Program-made: the position numbers and the translations under genes | In this document: one piece after another, positions 10,948-62,404 of the stretch | How positions within the stretch are numbered: the first letter of the stretch is position 1 | Layout of the letters: each line of letters begins with the position of its first letter | The notes under the pieces: generated by a model | Told to the model about the DNA's origin: nothing | Seen by the model: only the letters and a program-made list of their open reading frames with translations | Databases searched by the model: none | Assembly: GCF_032884065.1 (NCBI RefSeq) | Contig: NC_088873.1 | Coordinates: 40,173,577 to 40,237,576, forward strand | Direction of reading: 5' to 3' | DNA: 64,000 bases | Source of the DNA: Artemia franciscana | Lineage: Eukaryota > Arthropoda > Branchiopoda > Anostraca > Artemiidae

Positions 10948-11447
10948 CGTAGTTGATATGAGCAATTGAAGAGTGGTAAATTATTTTTAATGTAGAAAAT
11001 GGAAAAATATTTTTCACATGATACATCGACTGAATATTTTGAAAAAGTTTTACCGTTAAATGATCAACACGATTTTGAAATGACAAAAGGGGAGCAAGAA
11101 AAACTCCTAAATAACGATGTGATTTGACCTTGCGGATTTTATACTCACCAACCTGACATTTCAGACAAAAAGTCTCTCGATTGGCATGTTCTGACTGACC
11201 GGAAACCATAGATTCAGCTTTTGTAACATACAATACTAAATTATTGGAAACAAACCATCAATTAACTGAAGTAACGGTTCTAATCAAATTTTTAATCAAA
11301 ATAAATGAATCCCTCACTTTAACAGATATAGCCGTTTTATCTGGAAATAGAATTGTAAGACTGATATTTTCTTGCAAACTTCACAGAAGGTCATTAACAT
11401 AAATCAAAAATAAAAGCGGACCTAATACTGAACCTTGAGGAATATCA
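10883..11447 (-). pseudogene. LINE reverse transcriptase fragment (CR1 superfamily-like)
   Basis: On the minus strand, 11447-11390 encodes [18 protein letters not shown], reverse transcriptase motif 4. It is followed by FPDKTAIS, a degraded FADDTAIS catalytic box with both key Asp positions altered or shifted. After a stop, 11233-10883 gives the thumb region KSHRYLGVFLAPLLSF and STLKIIYHSSIAHINYGTC. The 5' part and endonuclease are absent. The downstream edge runs into an inverted repeat at 10749-10947. Confidence 0.85.
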
Positions 11448-12600
11448 ATATCATTAAGGTTATTTAAATTAGACAGTTTTCCAAAATAAAAGCAGAGAAA
11501 AATAGTAGTAATCATGACTGGAAGAAGACTAATAGATTATGTCAAAAAGTGAAAAATCCGAGGCTTGAATCACTATGAGATAGGCGTGACCACATAATAA
11601 TCTCTTTTGGGAAAACGTAGCTTGCCACATCTCATCTTATCATCAGACGCTGTAGTGAATCTTCAAATTAGGTAAAAGCTGAAATTAGACCCAATGAAAT
11701 TCAAGACAAATCTAAATATAATATTATGTCTAAATAATATGCCTAAATAAACGAAAGTCTTGAGTTTGAGCATAAAATAAAAGACTGCACTTATACGCTT
11801 ACCCATAGAGTCGGGGTCATTTCCGCAGAGCGGGATTAGTCAGAAGATCCCTGATCCAGAACTGTCTTACGTTGTTGTTGTTGTTTGATTTATTTGGAGA
11901 CGCTATCGCACAATCTCCGTGCAATTCACTAGCTTCTACAACAATCTTCTATTGTTGCCATCTATAGATAAGATATTGTTGAGTGCAGGATAATATCTGC
12001 CACTTCATTAATAAAGTCACTATATTTATCTAAACTAAAATTTGGAAATAGCACTAAGCGGTCTTACGTTATAAATATAAAAAAAATAATATAAATGAAA
12101 AAAAATAATTAAAAATAATTGAATGCTCGAAGTGCATTCATAATAAGAGGCGATTTAAGACTTGTGTTATCGTTGATATCGTAAATTCTTACCTTGTAGT
12201 TTTAAGCCTGTCACACATCTCAGTACTTCTAAGTATGGCAGTACCTTTGTATAAATATGTGTGTTGCTTTTTTGTTCTACAACGGATCTCGTGTTGAAAC
12301 GAATATTCAATTGGTAATTCTCAATAGACTTCGTTTCTATTTCATTTCAAAATCTATAACAAAAGCAAATGATTATCAGACATGTACCGTTATCAAGACA
12401 ATTCAGAATTTACATGATGCTGCGAACTTTACATTCTTGCAAATAATTGCGAGGTAGCCGCCATTGGTAACAGAGCATATCTGGATTTGTGCTGGGATTC
12501 TTCGTTCATTTACATTTTTGAGTCAGTCTTGTTTGAGAGTTCATACTGCAAACACTTTTTTTTATATATAAAAATAATACAGTAGCGACTACTACGAAAT
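11448..12600. other. No recognisable gene
   Basis: AT-rich DNA. A block at about 12208-12262 (TACTTCTAAGTATGGCAG) resembles 18255-18312 (TACCTCTAGGTATGGCAG), a dispersed repeat of unknown class. No gene recognised. Confidence 0.5.
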
Positions 12601-12604
12601 AATA

Positions 12605-12855
12605 CAGGAGCGACTTTAAAACTTAAAACGAACAAAAATTACTCCGTATATGAAAGGGGTTGTCCCCTCCTCAAAGCCTGGCTCTTTACGCTAAGGTCTT
12701 TTAGTTGTTTTAAAAAGTAGAGCTGTGACATAGATTCAAACTTTAGCGTAAAGAGCGGGGCATTGAGGAGGGGACAACCCTTTTCATATACGGAACACTT
12801 TCTGTTCATTTAATGTCGCTTAAAGTTTTAATGTCACTCCTTACTTGCAGTTAAA
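12605..12855. mobile_element. Palindromic MITE, family A
   Basis: Arms at about 12607-12695 and 12755-12855 are inverted copies carrying TTAAAACTTAAAACGAACA, CGTATATGAAAGGGGTTGTC and CCCCTCCTCAA. A second member with the same arms lies at 27050-27350 in GLG1 intron 1. Its target duplication could not be fixed. Confidence 0.75.
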
Positions 12856-12981
12856 AAAAAATTATTTTTTTTATTTAATTTAAGTAAGAGTATGATACTT
12901 TTACCGTTAGAGAAACGGCCATAATCTTGTTTGTAGTGAAGAAACCATTTATTATAAGTACATAACTGTACTCATCCGATT

Positions 12982-13110
12982 CAAAAGAATCGGATTTTCA
13001 TGCTGATTCTAAATATATAAGTTTGATGAAACTTATTTTGAAATGAAAGGAATTTTGAAATAAGATGAAACTTATATATTTAGAATCAGCATGAAAATCC
13101 GATTCTTTTG
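12982..13110. repeat. Perfect 43-bp inverted repeat
   Basis: 12982-13024 and 13068-13110 are exact reverse complements (start CAAAAGAATCGGATTTTCAT), separated by 43 bp whose ends also partly pair (CTTATTT with AAATAAG). It would form a long, nearly mismatch-free hairpin. Confidence 0.97.
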
Positions 13111-13225
13111 ATGTACCTTTTAGCCTCAAAATTCCGTTTTTTAGAGTTTCGTTTACTACTGAGCCAGGTCGCTCCTTATTACAATTCGTTACCACGAACA
13201 GTTTGATTATTGTTAATAGCAAGGA
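13104..13225 (+). repeat. Dispersed repeat, same family as 20480-20600
   Basis: Shares TTAGAGTTTCG, CGCTCCTTA, TTCGTTACCACGAACAGTTT and neighbouring blocks with 20480-20600 and, inverted, 26215-26345. It overlaps the end of the 43-bp inverted repeat and abuts the 5' side of the LINE at about 13230. Confidence 0.6.
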
Positions 13226-13259
13226 ATAATCTAAGGTGATTCTAACTAGATCGTAATTA

Positions 13260-14012
13260 TTGATTTATTTAATGATGACGAGCGTCAGCAAAAAGGATTT
13301 TGAGGACTTTAAATTTAGCATTAATACCAAGTTGATGAAACTTGATAAACTTGATATAATTTTGGCAAATCAAAACGAATTGTCACTGATGTTTGTGAGT
13401 TTGAAAGCCGATATTGAAGTCATAAAATCGGATGGAATAGAACACGACAATGGAATTCGTGAGCTCGAAAGTCAACTGAATGCTCATAAAGCTTCCTGCG
13501 AATTGCTGTCGAAAGAACTATTGTTAATTGACTTAAAAAGCAGAAGAAAAAACCTCATCATTCATGGTCTACGAATTAAAAAGGGTAACCAAACCCTGGA
13601 ATCTAACATGAAATCATGGATCAGTGATACTTTGGGAATTTCTAGCCCTATTACAATTGACAATTTGTATAGACTGGGGTCTAAAACAAGCAATAACATT
13701 ACCACTAGGCGGAGCTCATCGAAAAATGAGACGCTAAAACCAGTTTTTCTTTCCCTAAGCAACGACAAAGATGTGCAATTAATTATGCGTAATGTGGGGA
13801 AGCTTAAAGGGTCTGGAGCTCGCGTTGTGTCTGACCTTCCTCCCTAACTTAACGATATCAGGAACAGCCTCCTTGCTAAGGCTAAAGGTCTGCGCGAAAC
13901 TGGAAAATGTGACTCCTCCAGGATCAAACAAAAGGGAGCGGATCTATGGTCAGAAGTATGTCACCTGAACTCTGAAAAGTGGATAAAATACGATGACCAT
14001 CATGAAGCTTAA
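13260..14012 (+). pseudogene. LINE ORF1 protein, one in-frame stop
   Basis: L1-like ORF1 proteins are nucleic-acid chaperones that coat the element RNA. The frame has a predicted coiled coil over about residues 20-90 (heptads around LKADIEVIKSDGIEHDNGIR and LESQLNAHKASCELLSKEL), then RKNLIIHGL and FLSLSNDKDVQLIMRN, which resemble the RRM-like domain of this family. TAA at 13845-13847 interrupts it, but the same frame resumes LNDIRNSLLAKAKGLRETGK and ends at TAA 14010-14012. That makes about 250 codons, a normal ORF1 size range. Confidence 0.75.
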
Positions 14013-14456
14013 CAGTTATCAGTGAACTGTTGTGAAGATCATAATGATTATTTGAAATGACTATTATTCCTTTTAAGTGACAACAGTTGAAAGTTCTTCT
14101 TTTTTCTTTTCTTTTTTTTTATGGGGTTTTGTCGAGATAAGTGATGATTTTTGCTGTTAGTATGGGTGATATTTTAATTTGTAGAGAAAAATATACATAT
14201 ATATTTTTGTTTCTTTTTCTGGTCGTCATCATGGTTTGCTTAAAAATCAAATACGATCTAGCCGTAATAATCATGGTCCTTTTTTGTCTTTTGTTGTCTT
14301 CTCTTTTGTTCTTTTTGTTTTTTATTGTGGATGTAGATCAGGTTCTTAAGTGTACAACTGTATTTTATTGCATTCAGTTATTAATTTTGCTTTCTTTGCT
14401 GTTTTGCCTGCCCCACTAGGGGGTGCGTCCAGCGATTATTTATCTACTAAGAATTA

Positions 14457-17400
14457 ATGTCTAAATTTATAAATGTTGGGAATAGGCTTGATAGGCTAGA
14501 GATGGATCCGCTTGACCTTAAACAAATTCTAGCGAATGATTTAGTGAAAAAAGACTTTGGTAATATGGACGAATCTGTGGCGGCTCTCCCCAAAAATAAA
14601 TATATTAACAATAATGATATAGATCATATAGCTACTCTAGGCTCATTTCGGTCAATATTCTGGAATTGTCGTGGTCTTATGAGTAAAATGGATTTTCTAT
14701 CGGCATTTCTTCCCAGTCATGATATTCTGTTGACTGGGGTATGTGAAACATTTCTTAATGATAATCTTTCTTCTTCAGTCCAAATTCAGGGTTATAATTT
14801 TTTTTGAAAAATCACGAGTATCAAAAAATAAAGGAAGAATCGGTTGTTATGTATGTAATGATATTCATTCGCGAAAAATAACAGATTTTGATGACTTATA
14901 TGAGGAAATGAAAGTTGAATTTTTAATTTTACAATTGAAAATACATAATGAGAATGTTGTCTGTTGCGTTTGTTATAAGCCCCCTCATGTATCACCCTTT
15001 TCTTTTTCGTCATCACTCAATACCCTCATGAAGCTAATATCATGCAAGTACATAAGGGTAATTTTGATGGGAGACTTCAACATCAATTTGATTTATGATT
15101 CACATCAGACAACAGATGAAGAAATGAATGAGTGTAGACTTAGCAAAAATGCGATAGATTTTCTATCGATGTGCCTGCCGCATTGTTTATTACCACTTTG
15201 TAGCATCACCTACAAGAGTAGCTGCAACGTTGGCATCACTGATTGACAATATTATGACGAATTTCGAGACTAATCTAGTAAGGATAGTGTTGGTGGACTC
15301 TTCGGATCATTTCATGCTGTTTTCTAAATTAAAAAGTAAGCTTAAACCGAATATTTTTTTTCCAAAAAGTCACGGTTACTCAATAAAAATACGCTGCTAT
15401 TATTAAAAGAAAGATTAATTATTATGAATGATAATGGACCTTTCGAATCTGAGGATGTGAACCCCGTCATGGATTTATTTTTAAAGCAGTTTAAGGAAAT
15501 ATTAGATGAAACATGCCTGGTGAAAAAGATTGGTCTGAGACTTTATCAATCTCCTAATAAGCCGTGGATAACCGAAGGCATGCTACGATCTATAAAGTTT
15601 AAAAATCAGTTATTCAGGAGGCAACTTAACTGCCCATCTGATGAAAATATTTCTGAATTTAAAAGGCATAAAAGTCAATTGTCAAAAATTCTTCGTTTGG
15701 AAAAAAGGAATCATTATGAACGATAGTTTGAGAAAGTTCGTTTCTCTCCGAAAAAGACTTGGTTTCTAATTAACGAATGCCTTAGTAAAAGGAAGGACCA
15801 AAGTTTTCAGATGAATTGTGCATGCCTGAAAATCAAGTACCTCTTAAAGATAAGAAGGAAATAGCAGATGCCCTAAACCGGCATTTTGCTAAAATAAGGG
15901 AAAAACTGCTGCGTCTGCCGCCTCATCCGGGTCAAGTAGTCAAAATAAAAATGACTTTAGAAATTTTATTCCGCCATCACATGATAAGTCAATAATTTTA
16001 ACACCGGTTTCTGAACAAGAATTAAAGAAAGTAGTTACTCGTTTGAAAAATGGTCATTCTGAGGATATTGATGGATCATCGACATTTCTGTTGAAAGAAA
16101 TACTCCCCCAAATTTCACACATTTTATGTCATATAATAAAACTGGCATTTAAAAATGGGACGTTTCCTTCGTCGTTAAAAGACTCAAGAATATTGGCTCT
16201 TTAAAAAAGAGGACAGAAAACAAATCCATCAAATTATAGACCTATATCGCTCCTGTCGGGCTTCTCCAAAATAATTGAACGTTGTCTGTATAATAGAATA
16301 GTGTGTTTTTTAGATCATTTTGAAACGATAAATCACCTTCAGTTCGGATTTCGCAAATGTCACTCTACCAATCATGCGGTCCTATTATTAACACAGTATG
16401 TCCATGATATTCTTGACCGTGGAGAAATTCCAGCTTCCATTTTTCTTGATATTAAAAAAGCGTTTGGTTCAATATCTCATGATATTTTAATGCACAAGTT
16501 GGATCATTACGGTATAAGAGGGCCAGCAAAATCCCTAATAGCATCTTATATTAAGGACCGTTCTCAGTATGTTGATGGAGGTGATGTTTAATCTGAAATG
16601 ACTCGTCAATCTAATACTGCTGGTGTCCCGCAAGGGTCAATACTTGGTCCCCTACTTTTCTTAATTTATGTGAACGACCTGAATAATTCAATGAGAATAT
16701 TTGGTTTAAATTTGCAATTTGCGGATGACGCTGCGTGTACTGTCGCAGGGAAAGATGTGAGCTGTTTGAAACTTGCATTGGAAGAAGCTTTCAACCATCT
16801 TCTATTGTGACTTGAGTCAAATTACCTAGCTCTTAACGATGATAAAACGAAATTTGTCGTTTTCTCGCGTTGTAACGCTGCAGTTCCTGAGCTTCAACTA
16901 ATTGAATCAAGTGATTTTAAAATAAAGATTTTACGAGCAGCAACTATGCGATACCTCGGAGTCCTCCTTGACTCTAATCTATCATGGAAGCCTCATATAT
17001 CTAATCTGTGGATGAAATTGGGGAGAAATATAGGTATAATGCGAATACTCAGGTCAACCCTTCCCTTTGACGCAATGAGATCACTTTATTATGCACTTAT
17101 TCACTCTCATTTAATTTTTTCATCACTTGTTTACCTTAACACATTTAGTTCTCATATCATGCCACTTCAGAGACAGCAGAACAAAGCTTTGCGGGTCCTT
17201 AAGAGCCGCTTGCCTTCCCCTAAATTATATCCAGCGAAGTCGTCAGCTGATTCTCTGTATCGCTTCCTTAATATTCTTCCTTTAAGACATTTTGTGACGG
17301 TTGAATCTATCCTCTTAAAACTGAAGTATGACCGTGGTTTGTTTCCCTCGTTTTTTCATTCCTCGAACCTTTTCCCACTTAAAAGTATTGACCACGGACA

Positions 17401-17808
17401 TCTAACTAGAAATTTCAATAAGTTATATCAGCCAAGAATAATAAATGAAAGATCGAAATTTTACCTTCAAAACTCGGTAGTTCGGTATTGGAATTTTGTG
17501 ACGGTTTTGTGACATTTTGTCACATTTTGTGACGGTTGAATCTATCCTCTTAAAACTGAAGTATGACCGTGGTTTGTTTCCCTCGTTTTTTCATTCCTCG
17601 AACCTTTTCCCACTTAAAAGTATTGACCACGGACATCTAACTAGAAATTTCAATAAGTTATATCAGCCAAGAATAATAAATGAAAGATCGAAATTTTACC
17701 TTCAAAACTCGGTAGTTCGGTACTGGAATATTTATACTTCTAAATTGGATACTTCAAAATCAATTAAAACAGCTAAACGAAAACTTAAATTTATTTTGAT
17801 TTATTGAT
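14457..17808 (+). pseudogene. LINE ORF2: endonuclease and reverse transcriptase, broken
   Basis: Endonuclease signatures are SIFWNCRGLMSK near 14660, TGVCETFL, LMGDFNINL at about 15070 and, after a frameshift, DSSDHFMLFSKL at about 15300 (the terminal SDH motif). Reverse transcriptase signatures are NYRPISLLSGFSKIIE at about 16230, FLDIKKAFGSISHDIL at about 16442, [20 protein letters not shown] at about 16625 and [10 protein letters not shown] at 16713-16742 with both catalytic Asp present. The thumb has MRYLGVLLDSNLSWKPHIS. The C-terminus RYWNIYTSKLDTSKSIKTAK ends at 17808. Several stops and frameshifts rule out activity. Confidence 0.88.
17287..17728 (+). repeat. 207-bp direct duplication within the LINE ORF2 C-terminus
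   Basis: 17287-17493 and 17522-17728 differ at one base seen by eye (TATTGG against TACTGG). The 28-bp junction consists of TTTTGTGAC-like units, matching the start of the repeat unit. Confidence 0.95.
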
Positions 17809-18177
17809 AAAAATTTTCGTGATAAGTGAATTGTTGTTGGTTGGTGGGGGTCGCCTTTGGGATGTTAAGTTTGTTCCCATTTTATATGTTTTTTTTATGA
17901 TACTGGACCTAGGCATTCTCCAGGGTTCTTGGTATCTTTTATTTATTTTTATGTTTATTTCGCTGGACGCGTCAACGGGTTGTGCTGTTGACCGGGCAAT
18001 TGACAGGGGAATTTGTTTAATTACACTTGTTTGAATTGCATGTAGTGAAGTATGGATGTTGTATTTATTTAAAGAAGTTTTTTTCCATCCTGTGCATTAC
18101 GAATTTGTCTTCTCAGCCGGGCACTGGACATTTTGTAACTTATGTTATTATTAAAATGAACCTGAACCTGAACCATT

Positions 18178-19500
18178 CCTACTTTCATGTTATGCAGCAG
18201 AATCCGTCCCAGCAGTATATTTTTTTCCCTAATAGGGTACCATATGCTCTTCTACAGACTGTACATCCTCTCGGTACCTCTAGGTATGGCAGCTTGTTAG
18301 TATAAATATTACTGTTTTTCTCTTTGGTTTTTATTATTAAATAAAATTATTTTCCTTCTTTTTTCTTTCGAAAACGAATTCCCATTTTCCATGTCTTTAA
18401 ATTTGCTTCCAGTGCTAGAAAAAAATGAAGACTATACCCATGCGGAAAATGTATATAAAATTTACCTGATAATCTTTGTGAGTCTGGTTGTTGTATATCT
18501 TGTTCCAAGATACTTCTTCAAACATTGGTAGCAAACCTCTAAAACTTGTTCTTCAGGTAGTTCTTCCATACTGTGTGGAGAGGCACCAAAAATCCGTTCA
18601 ACCAACATAGATGGGTTTTACCGAACAATGTAAAATTCTAAAATATCAGTAATCCAGTCCTAAAATGAAGCCATATGAAGTTGGTGTATGACAAAATAAG
18701 AATTTGTTGGGCCGTGCGGAAGGTGCTTATGTTCGCCATCGATCAGACCAAGTAGAATTCTCTTTTTTAGCCACTATACCTAGGGTAGCCTATGTTGTGT
18801 TTATGGTTAGCATCGTATCGTTCCTATAAAATCCCATGTTTAGTCACTTTCTTCTTGTTAATGATTTTGGCTGATATTTGTATAACTTTCAAAGTGTGAA
18901 GTTCAAACATTTTTTGTTATTTAAATACATACAAAGACGAAATGAAAAAACAAATAACAACAGCAAAAAAAAACACTGTATAAAAGTCAGATACCATGGC
19001 TCAACAACACCAAAAAAATTAAAATCAACGGTTGCAAGAAGGTTACTCAGTAATGACAGTTTAAACAAGTTTATTGTTTTCATGGATAAAAGTGAGCTTA
19101 TTCACTCTACTTGGAACCAGCATTGATATTTTTGCAGTCACTACCAGTCCTATCGTGCTAAAAAGTCGTTTAAAAAGTCGTTTCGCGCTAAAAATTGACG
19201 AGCGTAAACTGCCACCCACGCGATCTAATTCTTGTATTTTTTCCAGAAGGTAAGTGTCTGGTTTTTATTTTCAAATAAATTTAATCGGCTGAATTCAGCA
19301 GCCAATGAGGAATAAAGATCAATCTGAAGCCGGATCGTCAGGTTGATCTCTTTTTGTTTTATAAGTAATTGAGCATCCTGACCTTTTATCCGTTGGAGCA
19401 ATTTTTTTTTATTGACAGTTTCTCAGTGCCAGCAGACAAATAGGGCCTTTTCGGAATTGGTTCTGATGGTGCCTCGTTATTGCTCAGAATTTCCAGATCA
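18178..19500. other. No recognisable gene
   Basis: AT-rich sequence downstream of the LINE 3' end. Small frames (for example 18878-19126) carry no motif that I recognise. Confidence 0.5.
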
Positions 19501-19501
19501 C

Positions 19502-20113
19502 TCAAGTTATCATTTCCTGTCTCTTGTGTATTAGCCCTGTTTGAGCCAGCAACACCCAAATTTTTTCCCCATCACCAATCTCTTTAACAAATCCTTTGAG
19601 CTCATTTTCTGTCACACTTTTTTTTATCATGTCAAAGAAGAAACCCTGTCGGTTCTGAGACGATTCAAGGAGGCGCTGAGCAATTTCCTTTAGTTTAAAG
19701 CTCTTAAAACCCAATAGCGCTACTGACGCCATTAAATCGCCTCGAGGGAAACGCTGATCAAACTTGGCCCTCAAGTTTCGCTTGAGTTCTGCTATTGGGG
19801 AAATTTCATACCCCTGTTCTTCCATCTGCGCCCTTAACATTCCTTTGAATAACAAAGCAACGTTCAGTCTCGGAAAGGTCTCACCTTCCATTATTTGCAC
19901 TGTAGTAAGAAAAGCAGAAACTAGCTTGCACAAAGCAATAATGAGCTCGAGATCATCTTCAGCCAAAACTAAGTCAGGTTTGCCAATTTGACAAAGGAGA
20001 GTCGATACAACAGCGTTATGGTTTAAAATACTCTCCAATATTGTATGTGTAGCATTCAACCGCGTGGGAAGAAAAAAGAGAGCAAAATACAGCGGCGTAT
20101 TAGTTGTATACAA
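19502..20113 (-). pseudogene. Probable hAT transposase C-terminal fragment
   Basis: An open minus-strand frame of 203 codons. The pattern DDLELIIALCKLVSAFLTT, followed by GETFPRLNVALLFKGML and later RFPRGDLMASVALLGFKSFK, resembles the region of ZBED-like hAT transposases that precedes the dimerisation domain (an E..Y.T.......Y..L....E block, then ALLDPRFK). The DPRFK motif itself is altered, and no BED finger or catalytic region is present. It ends about 540 bp upstream of GLG1 and points away from it. It could instead be an unrelated host gene exon, but I see no splice signals that argue for that. Confidence 0.5.
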
Positions 20114-20479
20114 GTTGTATTATTAGTTGTATACAGCGGCGTACAGCTGCCCTAAGAATCAATCATCGCGTTAGTGCGCTGATGCAAGCTTGGTGGCGTG
20201 CAGCCGTTTTTTTTCGGTGGCGTGGCTTTTGGGTCCAGTTGGAAGAGATCACCCCCTGAGAAAAGCAAAATTCCACTTTTAATGCATGAGAGTTTGAAAC
20301 CTGTGTACAGAGCTTCTCTGGTATGCTTATTCTGATGTTTTGATTTTCTTTAAGATCGCTTGATGTTTTGGGGGTGTTTCCCCCTTTTTCAAAAATTGGG
20401 CAAATTTTCTCAGGCTTGTAACTATCGATTGGTAAAATCAAATTCGATGAGTTTCACATATTTAAAATAAACACTAACG

Positions 20480-20600
20480 TTCAATTCTTTTTATGTATCT
20501 ATTGTTGTCAAGGCTGCTTCTTAGAGTTTCGGCTACCATTGAGGCACATCGCTCCTTACTTAAAGTTCATTACCGTGAATTGTTTGATAGGGATTTAGTT
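20480..20600 (+). repeat. Dispersed repeat just upstream of GLG1 exon 1
   Basis: This stretch shares blocks such as TTAGAGTTTCGG, CGCTCCTTACTTA, GTTCATTACC and TGTTTGATAG with 13104-13225 (same strand) and 26215-26345 (opposite strand). It is a dispersed element family of unknown class, probably one end of a DNA transposon. This copy ends about 55 bp before the GLG1 start codon. Confidence 0.6.
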
Positions 20601-20656
20601 ATTTGCTTTTTGATAGCGATTTTTGAAGTGCCCAGGGCATGGTCAATTCCACAGAA

Positions 20657-60536
<39,880 letters not shown>

Positions 60537-61144
60537 GTACATATCGGAAGATTTAAAGTCGAAATGGCCAGCCATAACAAAACTCAAAAATTGTCAAATA
60601 GATCTCTGCATGTTTTCCTTTAACTACTTTTGAGCTTCTATCACTGGGTTTCGGTGAAACTACAGGCTTATCGCTCAACCCTGCAAGCTTTTATTGTCAG
60701 GTTCTGGTGGATCTATTGATTTCCCCCTTAATAGGTGGGAGCAATAGTCATCGAGTATTGGGGCAACTATTAGTTTTGCATTTAGTATATGTCACCTTTT
60801 ATGATTCGGTTCTGGTAGTGCTACAGCTTTGTCTTTCAGGAATTGTGAACTTCCGTCATCGGATTTCAGCGGAATATTTCTTCCTTACGTTTTTCTTATA
60901 TATTTTTCTTATTTTTTCTATATGGAACATTTTTGTTATGTAATCAACAAGGTTCATTCAGCACAAACAATTAAGCACAAAGATAATAACAGCCTGACAA
61001 CAATACGGGCTAAAAGATAAACGGTAAAAAACCAAGGAGTTAAAACGAAATAGAATGGTAAAGAACAAAGAAAACATGAAATAATTGCAGCACAAAGATA
61101 AATTTCGAGTAAATACAGATTCAGAATTGACTTACTGTTCAGGA

Positions 61145-61535
61145 AAATCTTTTCGCCCTTCTGAGTAACTTTTCAGTATAAGGATGTTAATATTATTTTT
61201 CCTGATAGCGTTGTTACTCAAGAGAGCGCAAGATAAGTAATAAAATTAAAACCTTGATTTCTTTTCAAATTGGTCATTTTAGATTTCGGGAAGTTGCACA
61301 TTTTTTTAACGTAGTATAATACTATGAAAAATAAAAAATTTAGTCAAACAATTAACTTTTTGTCACGTTTTGTGACAAAATCTTTTCGTCTTTCTCGGTA
61401 ACCCTGTTCAATATAAGGAGGCTAATATTATATATCATAATAACGTTGTTACTCAATGGGTAATAGAGGTAATAAGAGTAAAAGCTAGATTTATTTTCAA
61501 ATTGGCCATTGGAGATTTGGAGAAGTTACACTTGC
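61145..61535 (+). repeat. Diverged direct repeat, offset about 231 bp
   Basis: 61145-61300 and 61376-61535 share AAAATCTTTTCG, AATATAAGGA, GTTGTTACTCAA and TTTTCAAATTGG in order. A palindrome TTTTGTCACGTTTTGTGACAAAA lies at the start of the second copy. Confidence 0.75.
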
Positions 61536-61667
61536 TCCCTAAGTAAAGAGCGAAGTGGGCACAGTGAAAATTAGTAAAATAATTAAATTCATCACAAGAA
61601 TCTATGGAAGTACTATGGAAAGTGAAAATGAAGTCTTAGTCTATGAACTGTTTAAGTGGAAACTTTC

Positions 61668-62020
61668 CTCCTTCAAAAAACGATCTCCTCTGAAAACTCC
61701 TCCTCCGAAACGATCTTCATATGTAATCCTGCAGTTTTTAGTTTCCACTGGATTTGACACGTTCTTCCCTGACTGATCCTAACTCTTTAGGAATAAGGTC
61801 GCTTGTGGGTGACAAAATTTAGCCTGATGTTCCTGATTGCTCCAACGAACAAATATTTGTTATGAATATTCGTAACAATTGCTTAATAGTCGGTAATCTT
61901 GCGTTAACAAGGTGACGAATGATTCACCGAAAATGTTGGCAGAATGACTCCTCCAAAAACGATCTCCTCTGAAACTCCTCCTCCTAAAGTATGTAATCCT
62001 GCAGTTTTTTAGTAGTATTG
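61668..62020 (+). repeat. Diverged direct repeat, offset about 280 bp
   Basis: AACGATCTCCTCTGAAA with CTCCTCCT and TATGTAATCCTGCAGTTTTT occurs at 61678-61742 and 61957-62011. Confidence 0.75.
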
Positions 62021-62404
62021 GATAGTAAATTAAAAGAAAGAAATGTAGGCGAAAAAGCAACATAAAAAAGAAAAAGATAAAAATATATGGCACCAAGCAG
62101 CTTTTCTTTGAAGATGTCGCTGTCTTTGGGAATCAACAGTCGGTTATGTATTTTTGTGATGAGTTACGATGTTTGATTTTTTACGGACGAAAAGCGATAT
62201 CAAATTTAACTAAGTAGTCTTTCTTGTTTATTTTCATCGTTAAACGTGCCAACACTGACAAAATTGCAGTGCTTCCCTAAGCACTTTATATTTTTGAAGT
62301 AACGTAAAGAAGAGCTTCTGAAATCGTAAGTTGCAGGCATGAATTGATTTAAAGGGGCAAAAAAGTTTTTTTTGTGTTGGTGGTACTTTCAAAACTGTGG
62401 TAAA

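Larger units (their letters stand above)
13230..18177 (+). mobile_element. Nearly full-length two-ORF LINE (CR1 superfamily-like), inactivated
   Basis: The order is ORF1 (13260-14012), then ORF2 with an AP endonuclease region (about 14650-15340) and reverse transcriptase (about 16020-17808), then a short 3' UTR ending in the repeat TGAACC (about 18154-18177) as expected of a CR1/L2-type 3' end. It is inactivated by in-frame stops at 13845, about 16202, 16589 and 16808, frameshifts near 14800 and 15240, and a 207-bp internal duplication. The 5' boundary is approximate. The clade was judged by eye from the thumb region and needs a phylogeny. Confidence 0.88.
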
